NCBI RefSeq assembly: GCF_000564855.1
Contig: NZ_AYXG01000131.1
Span: forward strand, 1 to 58,341
Reading direction: 5' to 3'
Source: Actinokineospora spheciospongiae
GTDB taxonomy: Bacteria; Actinomycetota; Actinomycetes; Mycobacteriales; Pseudonocardiaceae
DNA length: 58,341 nt
Below are positions 7,659-16,744 of this stretch, piece by piece; the first letter of the stretch is position 1, and the number at the start of each line of letters is the position of its first letter. The translations under genes were made by a program, and so were the position numbers. The notes under the pieces were generated by a model. That model saw nothing but the letters and a program-made list of their open reading frames with translations, ran no database searches and had not been told where the DNA came from.

Positions 7659-8384
7659 GTGCCCGAAGTAGACCTGAGTTCCCTCGCCGCCGCCAGGGCG
7701 GGTTCGCAGCCGCTGCGCGGCTACCTCGCCACCCCCTCGGGTGAAGGACCGTGGCCGGGGGTCGTGGTGCTGCACGAGGTCTTCGGGATGAACGACGTCG
7801 TGCGCAGGCAGGCCGATCGGCTCGCCGACCTGGGTTACCTGGCCCTCGCCGTCGACCTGTTCAGCCAGGGTGGTGCCGCCCGGTGCCTGGTGGCGACCAT
7901 GCGGGCGTCGATGACCGGCAAGGGGCGCGCCTACGCCGACATCGCCGCCGCCCGCGACCACCTGCTGGCCCTGCCCGACTGCACCGGCAAGACCGGCATC
8001 ATCGGCTTCTGCCTGGGCGGCGGTTTCGCGCTGATGACCGCAGCCTCCGGCGACTACGCGGCTGCCGCCGTCAACTACGCCCACCTGCCCCCCGATCCCC
8101 TGACGACCTTGGCGGGGGCCTGCCCGATCGTCGGCAGCTTCGGCGGGCGCGACCTCACCCTGCGCGGGGCGGCGGCCCAGCTCGACACCGCCCTGACCAC
8201 CCTCGGCGTCGAGCACGACGTCAAGGAGTACCCGGAGGCCAACCACGCCTTCCTCAACGACGACGAGGTCGGCCCCGGCTGGTTGCGCCCCCTGTGGCGC
8301 GTCGCGGGCATCGGGCCGCACCCGGCTGCGGCGGCCGACGCGTGGGCGCGGATCGAGGGGTACTTCCGGGCGCACCTGCACTGA
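7659..8384 (+). CDS. Dienelactone hydrolase family protein
   Basis: A 241-residue alpha/beta hydrolase of the dienelactone hydrolase family. The nucleophile elbow GFCLGG gives Cys118, and the rest of the Cys-Asp-His triad is seen in FGGRD and NHAF near the C-terminus. VVVLHEVFGMND near residue 37 is the usual family signature. The family opens carboxymethylenebutenolide-type lactones in ring-cleavage pathways, but many members have other ester substrates. The GTG at 7659 is preceded by GGAGG at 5 bp. It stands alone, divergent from DUF1990; the BVMO operon begins 170 bp downstream and has its own operator. Confidence 0.87.
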   Translation: MPEVDLSSLAAARAGSQPLRGYLATPSGEGPWPGVVVLHEVFGMNDVVRRQADRLADLGYLALAVDLFSQGGAARCLVATMRASMTGKGRAYADIAAARDHLLALPDCTGKTGIIGFCLGGGFALMTAASGDYAAAAVNYAHLPPDPLTTLAGACPIVGSFGGRDLTLRGAAAQLDTALTTLGVEHDVKEYPEANHAFLNDDEVGPGWLRPLWRVAGIGPHPAAAADAWARIEGYFRAHLH

Positions 8385-8424
8385 GCGAGCGGGCGGTGGG
8401 GTGCTCGCGGGAACCGGTACGGTG

Positions 8425-8444
8425 TAATTCAGTCACTTGACTTA
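8425..8444. promoter_or_regulatory. Operator TAATTCA-N6-TGACTTA before the BVMO operon
   Basis: Half-sites TAATTCA (8425-8431) and TGACTTA (8438-8444) are separated by 6 bp, the same layout and, apart from one base, the same arms as the site at 55186-55205. The bases around it also match (CTTGACTTACGTAG here, CTTGACTTACCGTAG there, read toward the P450 operon). TTGACT inside it may be the -35 element, so bound protein would block transcription of the operon. Confidence 0.65.
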
Positions 8445-8552
8445 CGTAGTTCGGTGCCGCTTGACTGGTTGCGGAGCGCGTCCGCGCGGACACCCGGTGT
8501 TCGCACGCGGCGCGCCCGCCGACACCCCGGTCCCCACAGCAGAGAGGCCCGC

Positions 8553-10367
8553 ATGCCCACGCCCCCTGATCACCTGGTCCCGGACGACCTGGGCTTCGAC
8601 CCCGACGAGCTGCGCGCGCGGTACCGGGCGGAGCGGGACCGCCGGGTCCGGCCCGACGGGAACGCGCAGTACCGCTCCGCCGACGGCGACTTCGGCTACT
8701 ACGCCGACGACCCCTACGCGGAGACCGAGCGCGACCGGGGACCGCTGACCGACCGGGTCGAGGTGGTGCTCGTCGGCGGCGGGTTCGGCGGGTTGCTCGC
8801 GGGGGCCCGGCTGCGGCAGGCGGGGGTGGCGGGCATCCGGGTGATCGAGGAGGGCAGCGACTTCGGCGGGACCTGGTACTGGAACCGCTACCCCGGCATC
8901 CACTGCGACATCGAGTCCTACGTCTACCTGCCGCTGCTGGAGGAGATCGGTTACGTCCCGGAGTGGAAGTACTCCCCCGGCGAGGAGATCCGGCAGCACG
9001 CCCGCGCGATCGGCAGGCACTTCGACCTCTACCGCGACGCCTGCTTCCAGACGAGGGTGACCGCGCTGCGCTGGGACGACGACACCTCGGAGTGGGTGGT
9101 GGAGACCGACCGGGGCGACCGGGTGCGGGCGCGCTACGTGATCACGTCGACCGGAACGCTGAGCAGGCCGAAGCTGCCCGGCATCCCCGGCATCGAGTCG
9201 TTCCAGGGTCACACCTTCCACACCAGCCGCTGGGACTACGACTACACCGGCGGCAGCGCCGACGGCGGGCTGGACAGGTTGGCGGACAAGCGGGTCGCGC
9301 TGATCGGCACGGGGGCGACCGCCATCCAGGTGGTGCCGCACCTGGCGCGCGACGCCGAGCACCTGTACGTGTTCCAGCGCACGCCGTCGTCGGTGGACGT
9401 GCGGGGCAACCGGCGGACCGACCCGGAGTGGGCCGCGTCGCTGGCGCCGGGGTGGCAGCGGGAGCGGATGGAGAACTTCCTCACCGTCGTGAGCGGTGAG
9501 CAGGTGGAGCGGGACCTGGTGGCCGACGGGTGGACCGGCAGCGCCCGCCTGTTGCAGAACCTCATCCCCAGCAACGCCTACTCCGACCTGTCTCCGCAGG
9601 AGCGCGAGTACGTCAACGAGATCGTCGACTTCCAGAAGATGAACGAGATCCGCTCCCGGGTCGAGTCCACCGTCGAGGACCCGGAGACGGCGGAAGCGCT
9701 CAAGCCCTGGTACCGCTACATGTGCAAGCGGCCGACGTTCAGCGACCACTACCTGGACGCGTTCAACCGACCCGACGTGACGCTGGTCGACACCGCCGAC
9801 CACGGGGGCGTCGAGCGCGTCACGGAGAAGGCCGTGGTGGTGGACGGGGTGGAGTACCCGGTCGACTGCATCATCTTCGCCACCGGGTTCGAGGTGGGCC
9901 GCTCCGGCATCCTGTCCGGGCTGCTGCCGGTGCACGGCCGGGGCGGGAAGTCGCTGTTCGAGCACTGGGGCACCGGGCCGAGGACGCTGCACGGGTTCAG
10001 CAGCCACGGCTTCCCGAACCTGTTCAACCTGGGCCCCTTGCAGAACGCCAGCTCGGTGAACTACGTGCACATCCTCGACGAGCAGGCCACGCACGTGGCC
10101 GCGGTGGTCGCCGCAGCCGAGGAGCGCCGGGCCCGGTACGTCGAGCCCAGCGCCGAGGCGGAGGCCGCCTGGGTGGCCACGATCCGGGAGAAGGCGCCGG
10201 ACCAGCACCGGTTCCAGGCCGAGTGCACCCCCGGCTACTACAACAACGAGGGCCAGCCGAGGGCGCGCAGCGAGTCCTACGGCGACGGGCCGGTGGCCTT
10301 CCACGCGGAGCTGCGGCGCTGGCGCGACGAGGGCGGCCTGGACGACGTGCTGGTGGAGGCGAAGTGA
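8553..10367 (+). CDS. Type I Baeyer-Villiger monooxygenase (cyclohexanone monooxygenase-like)
   Basis: The 604-residue flavoprotein has two Rossmann motifs, VGGGFGG at residues 74-80 for FAD and GTGATA at 252-257 for NADPH, around the BVMO fingerprint [12 protein letters not shown] at 217-228 (consensus FxGxxxHxxxWP/D). [17 protein letters not shown] at about 103-119 is also typical of cyclic-ketone BVMOs. The long N-terminal extension of about 70 residues is seen in the larger group of these enzymes. It would insert oxygen beside a carbonyl to give an ester or lactone. The ATG at 8553 follows GAGAGG. It is translationally coupled (GTGA) to the SMP-30-like gene and preceded by the TGACTTA-type operator. 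Confidence 0.9.
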   Translation: MPTPPDHLVPDDLGFDPDELRARYRAERDRRVRPDGNAQYRSADGDFGYYADDPYAETERDRGPLTDRVEVVLVGGGFGGLLAGARLRQAGVAGIRVIEEGSDFGGTWYWNRYPGIHCDIESYVYLPLLEEIGYVPEWKYSPGEEIRQHARAIGRHFDLYRDACFQTRVTALRWDDDTSEWVVETDRGDRVRARYVITSTGTLSRPKLPGIPGIESFQGHTFHTSRWDYDYTGGSADGGLDRLADKRVALIGTGATAIQVVPHLARDAEHLYVFQRTPSSVDVRGNRRTDPEWAASLAPGWQRERMENFLTVVSGEQVERDLVADGWTGSARLLQNLIPSNAYSDLSPQEREYVNEIVDFQKMNEIRSRVESTVEDPETAEALKPWYRYMCKRPTFSDHYLDAFNRPDVTLVDTADHGGVERVTEKAVVVDGVEYPVDCIIFATGFEVGRSGILSGLLPVHGRGGKSLFEHWGTGPRTLHGFSSHGFPNLFNLGPLQNASSVNYVHILDEQATHVAAVVAAAEERRARYVEPSAEAEAAWVATIREKAPDQHRFQAECTPGYYNNEGQPRARSESYGDGPVAFHAELRRWRDEGGLDDVLVEAK

Positions 10368-11947
10368 CGCGGCCCAACCGGTTCGACGGCACCGGGCGCG
10401 AGCACCCGACGAGCACCCGCTGGGACGTGCGGCGGCTGACCCCGCCGAGCCCGCTGTGGGGGTCGAACGGGGTGGCGTTCGGCCCGGACGGGCGGCTGTA
10501 CGTGGCGCAGTTCCTCGCCGGGCAGATCAGCGCGGTCGACCTCGCCTCCGGGGACGTGGAGGTGGTGGTGCCGGTGGACGGCCCGGTGCAGGCACCGGAC
10601 GACTTGGCCTTCGGTGCGGACGGGTCGATGTACATCACCGACCTGATCCCCGGCCGGGTGTGGCGGCGCAGCCCGGCCGGTGAGTACGCGCTGGTGTCCG
10701 ACGAGGTGCAGGTGCCCAACGGGATCACCTGCGTCGGCGACCGGCTGTTCGTCAACGAGATGAAGTTCGACGGCCGCGTGCTGGAGCTGTTCCCCGGCGG
10801 CGGCGACCCGGTCGTCCTCGCCGAGGGCCTGGCCATGGGCAACGCGATGCAGCGCGGCCCGGACGGGCACCTGTACTACCCGCACATGCTGACCGGCGAG
10901 GTGTTCCGCACCCACCCCGATGGCGGCCCGGCCGAGCTGGTCGCCGAGGACGTGCACGAACCCGTCGCGGTGCGCTTCGACCTCGACGGGAACCTGGTGG
11001 TGCTCTCCCGGGGGGTGGCGGGCATCGTGACCCGGATCGACCTGGGCAGCGGGGAGCGGACGCTGGTCACCAGCGGGGTCGTGGGGCTGGACAACGCGGC
11101 GTTCGACGCGGAGAACCGGATGTACGTCTCCAGCTTCGCCAGCGGCGGGGTCGCCGAACTGCACCCGGACGGCCGCACCCGGCCGATCGTGCCGCAGGGC
11201 CTCGACGGCCCGTTCGGCGTGACGGTCGACTTCGGCGGCAACGTGCTGGCCGCCGACCACTACCGGCTGGCAACCCCGGAGCCGGACGGGGTGAGCACGC
11301 GGGAACTGCTGGTCTTCGCCCACGGCATCACCACCGACAGCGCCGGACTGGTGCACCTGACCTCGCAGTACGGCGACGTGCGGACCTTCGACCCGGTGGC
11401 GAAGACCACGCGGGTGCGGGCGGAGCGGCTGGCCCGCCCGATGGGGATCGCGGTCCGCGCGGACGGCGCGCTCGTGGTCGCCGAGTCGGGCGCGGGCCGG
11501 GTCCTGCTCATCGACGCCGAGGACGTGGTGACCGTGCTCGTGGAGGGCTTGGCGCAGCCGGTGGACGTCGCCCTGGACGGCGAGGAACGCTGCTACGTCA
11601 GCGATGAGCGGCGCGGCGCGGTGTTCAGGATCGACGACGGGAAGGCGGTCCTCGTCGCGGAGGGCCTTGGTGCGCCGCAGGGGTTGGCGGTGCGCGGTGA
11701 TGAGGTGTTCGTGGTGGAGGTCGAGCACCGGCGGCTGACCGCGATCTCCCTGGTGACCGGGGAAAGCCGGGTGGACGCGGAGAACCTGGCGGTCGGCCTG
11801 CCGGGCGGGGTCACCCGGGAGGACCCGGCGCTGTTCTGCCACGGGATGCTCGGTGCGCCGAGGCAGTTCGCCGGTCTCGCGGTCGGACCGGACGGTTCGC
11901 TCTACCTGTCGGCCAACGGCGAGGGCAGCGTGCTGCGCCTGTCCTGA
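10364..11947 (+). CDS. SMP-30/gluconolactonase-like beta-propeller protein
   Basis: A 527-residue protein built of repeated propeller blades of the SMP-30/NHL type: GVAFGPDGRLYVAQF, DDLAFGADGSMYITDL, AVRFDLDGNLVVL, GVTVDFGGNVLAAD, GIAVRADGALVVAES and GLAVGPDGSLYLSANG. It is about twice the length of a single six-bladed SMP-30 lactonase, so two propeller domains are likely. Lactonases of this class hydrolyse lactones with a bound divalent metal. Its GTG start overlaps the BVMO stop by GTGA, so I infer that it opens the lactone or ester the BVMO makes. No signal peptide is visible. A perfect terminator palindrome follows. Confidence 0.82.
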   Translation: MTRPNRFDGTGREHPTSTRWDVRRLTPPSPLWGSNGVAFGPDGRLYVAQFLAGQISAVDLASGDVEVVVPVDGPVQAPDDLAFGADGSMYITDLIPGRVWRRSPAGEYALVSDEVQVPNGITCVGDRLFVNEMKFDGRVLELFPGGGDPVVLAEGLAMGNAMQRGPDGHLYYPHMLTGEVFRTHPDGGPAELVAEDVHEPVAVRFDLDGNLVVLSRGVAGIVTRIDLGSGERTLVTSGVVGLDNAAFDAENRMYVSSFASGGVAELHPDGRTRPIVPQGLDGPFGVTVDFGGNVLAADHYRLATPEPDGVSTRELLVFAHGITTDSAGLVHLTSQYGDVRTFDPVAKTTRVRAERLARPMGIAVRADGALVVAESGAGRVLLIDAEDVVTVLVEGLAQPVDVALDGEERCYVSDERRGAVFRIDDGKAVLVAEGLGAPQGLAVRGDEVFVVEVEHRRLTAISLVTGESRVDAENLAVGLPGGVTREDPALFCHGMLGAPRQFAGLAVGPDGSLYLSANGEGSVLRLS

Positions 11948-11952
11948 ACGCG

Positions 11953-11982
11953 GTGGAGGGGCCCCGGCCGGGGCCCCTCCAC
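11953..11982. terminator. Bidirectional 30-bp palindromic terminator
   Basis: GTGGAGGGGCCCCGG at 11953-11967 is immediately followed by its exact reverse complement, so the RNA forms a long stem with a minimal loop. It sits between the convergent SMP-30-like and AHSA1 genes and can serve both. Confidence 0.8.
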
Positions 11983-11993
11983 TGTGGACTTGC

Positions 11994-12482
11994 TCAGCTC
12001 CCCGCGAGGATCGCGTCGATCTGGCCCATGGCCTCGCGCATCCCCTCTTCCATGCCCATGTTCACCATCTGCTCCAGGTGCTCGGCGCTGGAGAAGGTGC
12101 TGGCGGTGACCATCCGGGTGCCCTCGGCGGTCGCCTCCAGGGTGACCACGCAGTGCACCGGGGCGGGGTCGGGCAACTGCTTGCCGTCGTCGTCGGCGAA
12201 GCCGTCGTCGAACTCCAGGCGGTTGGGGGCCTCGACCAGGGTGAACCGCCACCAGCCGCGGGCCTTCTCACCCTCGGGGCCGGTCATGTAGTAGGCGGAG
12301 CCGCCGCCCACGGTGACGTCGTGCTCGTCGAAGGTGGCGGGCCAGGTCGGCGGACCCCACCAGCGCTCCAGTTGGCGCGGGTCCTCCCAGATCTGCCACA
12401 CCCGCTCGACGGGGGCGGGGAACTCGGCGGTGAACGTCATGCTCAACGCCTCGGGGTCCTTGTGGACGCTGGTCACGGTCAC
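11994..12482 (-). CDS. AHSA1/SRPBCC domain protein
   Basis: The 162-residue protein has the activator-of-Hsp90-ATPase-1-like START fold: FTAEFPAPVERVWQIWEDPRQLERWWGPP (in part) at the N-terminus and WWRFTLVEAPNRLEF in the middle. These proteins are nearly always encoded next to an ArsR-type repressor, as here, and the ligand is unknown. Its GTG start overlaps the repressor stop by 4 bp, so the repressor is translated first and the AHSA1 protein is coupled to it. Confidence 0.88.
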   Translation of the reverse strand: MTVTSVHKDPEALSMTFTAEFPAPVERVWQIWEDPRQLERWWGPPTWPATFDEHDVTVGGGSAYYMTGPEGEKARGWWRFTLVEAPNRLEFDDGFADDDGKQLPDPAPVHCVVTLEATAEGTRMVTASTFSSAEHLEQMVNMGMEEGMREAMGQIDAILAGS

Positions 12483-12856
12483 TTGTCTGTCCTCTTCTCG
12501 CTCTTGCCGCTGTCCTCGGACAGGATGTCCGAAATGGCCTGGGCGCGGTGGCGCCAGAGCTGCTCGTACCGGTCGAGCAGGCGGGCTGCCTTGCGCAGGG
12601 TGTCGGCGTTGCCGTGCACGATCTGCTCCCTCCCCCGCCGCTGCTTGCGCACGAGCGCGGCCCGTTCGAGCACCGCGACGTGCTTCTGCACCGCGGCGAA
12701 GCTCATCTCGTAGCGCCGGGCCAGCTCCGAGACCGACTGCTCCGCGCGCAGCACCCGGCCGATGATGTCCCGGCGGGTGCTGTCGGCGAGGGCGTGGAAC
12801 ACGCGGTCCACCTCGTCGACACTGAGCCCGTCAATCCCGAGCTGATCTACAACCAC
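12479..12856 (-). CDS. ArsR/SmtB-family transcriptional repressor
   Basis: A 125-residue winged-helix repressor: VFHALADSTRRDIIGRVL at the N-terminus is the standard opening, followed by the recognition helix region SVSELARRYEMSFAAVQKHV and the wing LVRKQRRGRE. I see no CxC metal site, so this is the AHSA1-associated subgroup rather than a metal sensor. The GTG start at 12856 lies inside an 18-bp palindrome and has a TAACGT -10 eight bases upstream, so the message is probably leaderless and autoregulated. It is coupled to the AHSA1 gene. Confidence 0.9.
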   Translation of the reverse strand: MVVDQLGIDGLSVDEVDRVFHALADSTRRDIIGRVLRAEQSVSELARRYEMSFAAVQKHVAVLERAALVRKQRRGREQIVHGNADTLRKAARLLDRYEQLWRHRAQAISDILSEDSGKSEKRTDK

Positions 12857-12870
12857 ATGGTTGTACGTTA
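12848..12870 (-). promoter_or_regulatory. Palindromic operator over the ArsR start codon, with leaderless -10
   Basis: TACAACCA (12848-12855) and TGGTTGTA (12858-12865) form an inverted repeat with a 2-bp centre that includes the GTG start codon on the minus strand. Reading the minus strand, TAACGT at 12870-12865 is a TANNNT -10 eight bases before the GTG. A dimeric repressor bound here would cover the transcription start. Confidence 0.6.
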
Positions 12871-12901
12871 GTCCGTGCCGACGGACAGCGCAAGGGGCTC
12901 C

Positions 12902-13669
12902 CTACTGGACGGACCAGCCGCCGTCGGACGGGAGGACGGCGCCGGTGACGTTGGCGCCGTCGTCGCTGAGCAGGAAGGTGATCGACGCGGCGAGCTGCGC
13001 CGCGGTGGCGACCGGCGGGATGAGGCCCGTGAAGGCGCCCATCCGCCCCAGGCCGAACTGCGACGGGGTGGCGCTCATGGTGATGCCGGTGGCCACGCCG
13101 CCCGGCGCCACCGCGTTGACCCGGATGCCGTTCGGGGCGTACATGAACGCCGAACTGCGGGTGATGCCCAGGACGGCGTGCTTGGAGGCGGTGTAGGCGG
13201 CCCCGGCGGCGGAGCCGCGCAGCGCCGCCTCCGAGGCGACGTTGACGACCGAGCCGCGCCCGGCGGCCAGCATCGACGGGAGGACCGCCCGGGTGAGCCG
13301 GAACATCCCGTCGACGTTGACGGCGAACACGCGCCGCCAGGCCTCGTCGGTCACCTCGTGCACCGGGGAGAAGTCGTCCATCACCCCGGCGACGTTGGCC
13401 AGGCCGTCGACGCGCGGCCCGGCCGCGGCGGTGATCCGCTCGACGTCGGCCTGCTCGGTGATGTCGGCCGCGACGGTGACCAGGTCCGCGTCCGGCAGTT
13501 CGGCGGCGAGCGCGTCCAGGCCCGCGACGGCGATGTCGACCGCCACGACCCGGCCGCCCTCCCTGGCGACCCGGGCGGCCGTGGCGCGGCCGATGCCGGA
13601 GGCGGCACCGGTCACGATCACCGTGTGGCCGTCGAACCGGCCGGGGACGATGCGCTCGGCGGCGCTCAC
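12902..13669 (-). CDS. SDR-family oxidoreductase
   Basis: A 255-residue classical short-chain dehydrogenase. The cofactor motif is TGAASGIG at about residue 22, an aspartate in VVAVDIA suggests NAD(H) preference, and the catalytic residues are visible as NVASE and YTASK. The C-terminus has PGGVATG and LPSDGGWSVQ. Its GTG start at 13669 overlaps the MMPL stop (GTGA), so it is the last gene of the TetR-MMPL-SDR group. The substrate is unknown; the coupling suggests that it acts on the molecule that the MMPL protein exports or that induces the regulator. Confidence 0.88.
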   Translation of the reverse strand: MSAAERIVPGRFDGHTVIVTGAASGIGRATAARVAREGGRVVAVDIAVAGLDALAAELPDADLVTVAADITEQADVERITAAAGPRVDGLANVAGVMDDFSPVHEVTDEAWRRVFAVNVDGMFRLTRAVLPSMLAAGRGSVVNVASEAALRGSAAGAAYTASKHAVLGITRSSAFMYAPNGIRVNAVAPGGVATGITMSATPSQFGLGRMGAFTGLIPPVATAAQLAASITFLLSDDGANVTGAVLPSDGGWSVQ

Positions 13670-15894
13670 CGCAGCACCTTCTCGGCCTCGGGAGCGGAGC
13701 CCGCGTCGCCGCGGTCCAGGTGCTGCACCAGCTTCTCCCCCTCGACGTCCACATCGGGCAGTACGCGGTCGAGCCACCGCGGCAGCCACCAGGCGGCGCG
13801 GCCGAACAGCGTCATCAGCGCGGGCACCACGACCATCCGGACCACGATCGCGTCGAAGAACACCGCGATGGCCAGGCCGAAGCCGATGGACTTGATGAAC
13901 GACTCCGGGGAGAAGACGAACCCGGCGAACACGCTGATCATGATGAGCGCCGCCGCCGTCACCACCCGGGCGCCGTGGGCGAACCCGACGGTGACCGCCA
14001 TCCGCGCGTCGCGGCCGTGCACGTGCTCTTCGCGCATCCGGGTGACCAGGAAGACCTGGTAATCCATGGCCAGGCCGAACACGATGCCGACCAGGAAGAT
14101 CGGCAGGAAGCTGATGATCGGGGCGGGCTGCTCCACCCCGAACACCCCCGCCAGCCACCCCCACTGGAACACGGCCACGACCGCGCCGAGGGTGGCCGCG
14201 ATGCTCAGCAGGAAGCCCGCGGTGGCCTTGAGCGGCACCAGCAGCGAGCGGAACACCAGCATCAGCAGGATGAACGCCAGCCCGACGACCACCGCGACGT
14301 AGGGCACCAGGGCGTCGTCGAGCTTGGTGGAGATGTCGATGTTGACCGCGGTCAGGCCGGTGACGCCGATGCCCGCGCCGGGGATCGTGCCGTCGAGGGC
14401 GCGGATGGCGCGCACCAGGTCCTGGGTCTCGGCGGCGTTGGGGGCGCTGGCCGGGACGACGGTGAGGATCGAGGTGTTGCCCTCGGGGTTGGTGGCGACC
14501 GGGACGACCGCCAGCACGTCGGGAAGGCCGCCGATGCGCTGCGCGGCCTGCTCGGCCGCCGCGGTGACCGACTCGCCCCCGGTGTCGACGACGACGGTCA
14601 GCGGGCCGTTGACGCCGGGGCCGAAGCCGCCCGCGAGCAGGTCGTAGGCCTTGCGCTGGGTGCTGTCCGGGCTGGCCACCGCCTCGCTGGGCATCCCCAG
14701 CCGCAGGTCGAGGGCGGGGATGGCGATGACGCCGAGGGCGACCAGGCAGGTCAGCAGCACGGTCACCGGCCTGCGCGCGATCGCCGCGACCCAGCGCTCC
14801 CCCATCGGCGCCTTGGCCCGCTCGCCAGCCGGGTCGGCCCCGGCGGTCCGGTCGGACCCGGCGGCCTGCGCGGCGCGGGCGCGGCGGCCCAGGAGGCGGT
14901 GCCCCGCGAAGCCGAGCAACGCGGGCAGCAGGGTCAGCGCGAGGACGACGGAGATCGCGACCGTGCCCGCCGCGGCCAGCCCCATCTGGCTCAGGAACGG
15001 GATGCCGATGACCGCCAGCCCGGCCAGCGCGATCACCACGGTCAGCCCGGCGAACACGACGGCGGAGCCCGCGGTGCCGACCGCGCGGCCCGCGGCCTCC
15101 TCCGGGGCGCGGCCGAGCGCGACCTCGTGCCGGTACCGGGAGACGATGAACAGCGCGTAGTCGATCGCCACCGCCAGCCCCAGCATCAGCGCCAGGACCG
15201 GGGTGTAGGAGGACAGGTCGAAGAAGTGGCCCGCGGCGGTGACCAGCCCGACGCCGATGCCGATGCCCAGCAGCGCGGTCAGCAGCGGCAGCCCGGCCGC
15301 CACCAGCGACCCGAAGGTCACCACGAGCACGACCGCGGCGACCGCGATGCCCAGCACCTCGGCCACCCCGGTCTCCACCGGCGCCTGCAACGCGTCCCCG
15401 CCCGCCTCGACGGTGAGGCCGGACGTGCGGGCCTGCTCGATGGCGGCCATCAGCGCGTCCCTGGCCTCCCCGGTGACCAGCGCGGAGGACACCGAGTAGG
15501 TGGCCTGCGCGTAGCCGATGGTGCCGGTCGTCGGGTCCACCGCCCCGGTCTGGAACGGGTCGGTGACCGACGCGACCTGCGGGGCCCCGCCGATGTCGGT
15601 GATCGCGCGCTCCACCGCCGCCCGGTACTCCGGCTCGGCGAGGGTGCGCCCCTCCGGTGCGGCGAACACGACCCGGGCACTGGCGCCGCCCGCGGAGACG
15701 GCGGGGAACCGCTCGCCGAGCAGGTCGATCGCCTGCTGCGCCGGGGTTCCGGGGATCTCGAACGTGCCGGAGGCCGGCTTGGCCAGGGCCACCGCGGCGA
15801 GGACGGTCGCGGCCAGCACGCCGAACCAGGCCACCGTCACCAGCCATCGGCGGCGGAAGGCGGACCGGCCGAGCCGGTACAGGAACGTGGCCAT
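13666..15894 (-). CDS. MMPL-family (RND superfamily) transporter
   Basis: The 742-residue membrane protein has the two-fold RND/MMPL layout: a first helix after FRRRWLVTVAWFGVLAAT, a large extracytoplasmic loop, five helices with GLAVAIDYALFIVSRYR, a second loop and five more helices with GLAMDYQVFLVTRMREE. The aspartate-tyrosine pairs in these segments are the proton-relay residues of MmpL proteins. The family exports lipids, siderophores or drugs. It lies downstream of a TetR gene across a 13-bp minisatellite and is coupled to the SDR. Confidence 0.9.
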   Translation of the reverse strand: MATFLYRLGRSAFRRRWLVTVAWFGVLAATVLAAVALAKPASGTFEIPGTPAQQAIDLLGERFPAVSAGGASARVVFAAPEGRTLAEPEYRAAVERAITDIGGAPQVASVTDPFQTGAVDPTTGTIGYAQATYSVSSALVTGEARDALMAAIEQARTSGLTVEAGGDALQAPVETGVAEVLGIAVAAVVLVVTFGSLVAAGLPLLTALLGIGIGVGLVTAAGHFFDLSSYTPVLALMLGLAVAIDYALFIVSRYRHEVALGRAPEEAAGRAVGTAGSAVVFAGLTVVIALAGLAVIGIPFLSQMGLAAAGTVAISVVLALTLLPALLGFAGHRLLGRRARAAQAAGSDRTAGADPAGERAKAPMGERWVAAIARRPVTVLLTCLVALGVIAIPALDLRLGMPSEAVASPDSTQRKAYDLLAGGFGPGVNGPLTVVVDTGGESVTAAAEQAAQRIGGLPDVLAVVPVATNPEGNTSILTVVPASAPNAAETQDLVRAIRALDGTIPGAGIGVTGLTAVNIDISTKLDDALVPYVAVVVGLAFILLMLVFRSLLVPLKATAGFLLSIAATLGAVVAVFQWGWLAGVFGVEQPAPIISFLPIFLVGIVFGLAMDYQVFLVTRMREEHVHGRDARMAVTVGFAHGARVVTAAALIMISVFAGFVFSPESFIKSIGFGLAIAVFFDAIVVRMVVVPALMTLFGRAAWWLPRWLDRVLPDVDVEGEKLVQHLDRGDAGSAPEAEKVLR

Positions 15895-15982
15895 GGGGTG
15901 TTTCTCCTGTTCGGGGCGTGCGCGCCCGCGGTGGGGACCGGGTGCGGGGCGGGACCTGGGGGGCCGGGCAGTGGGGCGGGCA

Positions 15983-16047
15983 GTGAGATCAGGCGGTGAA
16001 ATCAGGCGGTGAGGTCAAGCGATGGGGTCAAGCGATGGGGTCAGGCG
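15983..16047. repeat. Five tandem 13-bp repeats, RTGRRRTCARGCG
   Basis: Five units start at 15983, 15996, 16009, 16022 and 16035 and fit RTGRRRTCARGCG. The last unit contains the stop codon of the TetR gene, and the others fill the gap to the MMPL gene. The unit length is not a multiple of three, but extra copies would fall after the stop, so only the leader of the MMPL gene would change length. It is a small minisatellite and could vary between strains. Confidence 0.8.
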
Positions 16048-16685
16048 GTGGGTGCGAGGTCGGCGGTGGGCAGGCCCGCGCGCAGGTGGTCCAGGCACTC
16101 GCGGAGCAGGTCGGGCAGGTCGGTCCGCGCGCCGCCGGTGACCCAGAAGGTCGCCGCCGTGCTGACCGCGGCGAGCACCGAGCCCGCCAGCAGCCGCGGC
16201 GCCAGGTCGCGGTCGGCGTCGGCGCCGGTGCGCTCGGCGATCACCTCCGCCAGCAACTGACCGGTGCGGTCGAGGGCGAGCAGGTTCTGCGCCAGCATCG
16301 CCGGGCTCTCGCTGATCACCCGCAGCAGCACGGCGAAGTCCGCCCGCTCCCCCACGATGTCGGTCAGCGCCCGGGGCAGGACCGCCAGCAGCGAGTCCCA
16401 CACCGGTTCGTCGGCGGGCCGGGCGCGGACGGCGTCGGCGAGCGAGGCGTGCCGCCGCGACCACTCGTCGACGATCGCCTCCTCCCGGCTGCCGAAGTAG
16501 TTGCGGAACGTCCGCGAGGACACCCCGGCCGCCTCGGCGACCGACTCCGGGGTGACCGCGTCCAGACCGCGCTCCAGCATCAGCGACCACGCGGCGTGGC
16601 CCAGGGCCAGCCGGGTGGCCGCTTTCTTGCGGGCGCGCAGGCCCGGCTCGGCGGTCATGCCTCCACAGTGGCCGTTCGTTTCCAT
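16041..16685 (-). CDS. TetR-family regulator
   Basis: The protein of about 214 residues begins with a TetR helix-turn-helix: ATRLALGHAAWSLMLERG, then VTPESVAEAAGVSSRTFRNYF near residues 45-65. The C-terminal ligand domain is unrecognised. The start may be the ATG at 16685, or an internal ATG at 16658 that has GGAGG too close to be ideal. It lies upstream of the MMPL and SDR genes and probably represses them and itself through ACTTTT-N2-AAAAGT. Its last codons run into the 13-bp tandem repeat. Confidence 0.87.
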   Translation of the reverse strand: METNGHCGGMTAEPGLRARKKAATRLALGHAAWSLMLERGLDAVTPESVAEAAGVSSRTFRNYFGSREEAIVDEWSRRHASLADAVRARPADEPVWDSLLAVLPRALTDIVGERADFAVLLRVISESPAMLAQNLLALDRTGQLLAEVIAERTGADADRDLAPRLLAGSVLAAVSTAATFWVTGGARTDLPDLLRECLDHLRAGLPTADLAPTA

Positions 16686-16692
16686 CCGTGCA

Positions 16693-16706
16693 ACTTTTCC
16701 AAAAGT
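16693..16706. promoter_or_regulatory. Palindrome ACTTTT-CC-AAAAGT before the TetR gene
   Basis: Six-base arms around CC, 8 bp upstream of the TetR start, AT-rich in a GC-rich setting. It is the likely autoregulatory operator. Confidence 0.5.
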
Positions 16707-16744
16707 GAAACGAGGTGCGATCGGTCACAGGCGGGGGAACGGGC

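Noticed and set aside
12902-15847. Single long minus-strand frame joining the SDR with a 700-codon N-terminal part
   Set aside because: The upstream part is a shadow of the MMPL gene; the SDR proper starts at the coupled GTG at 13669.
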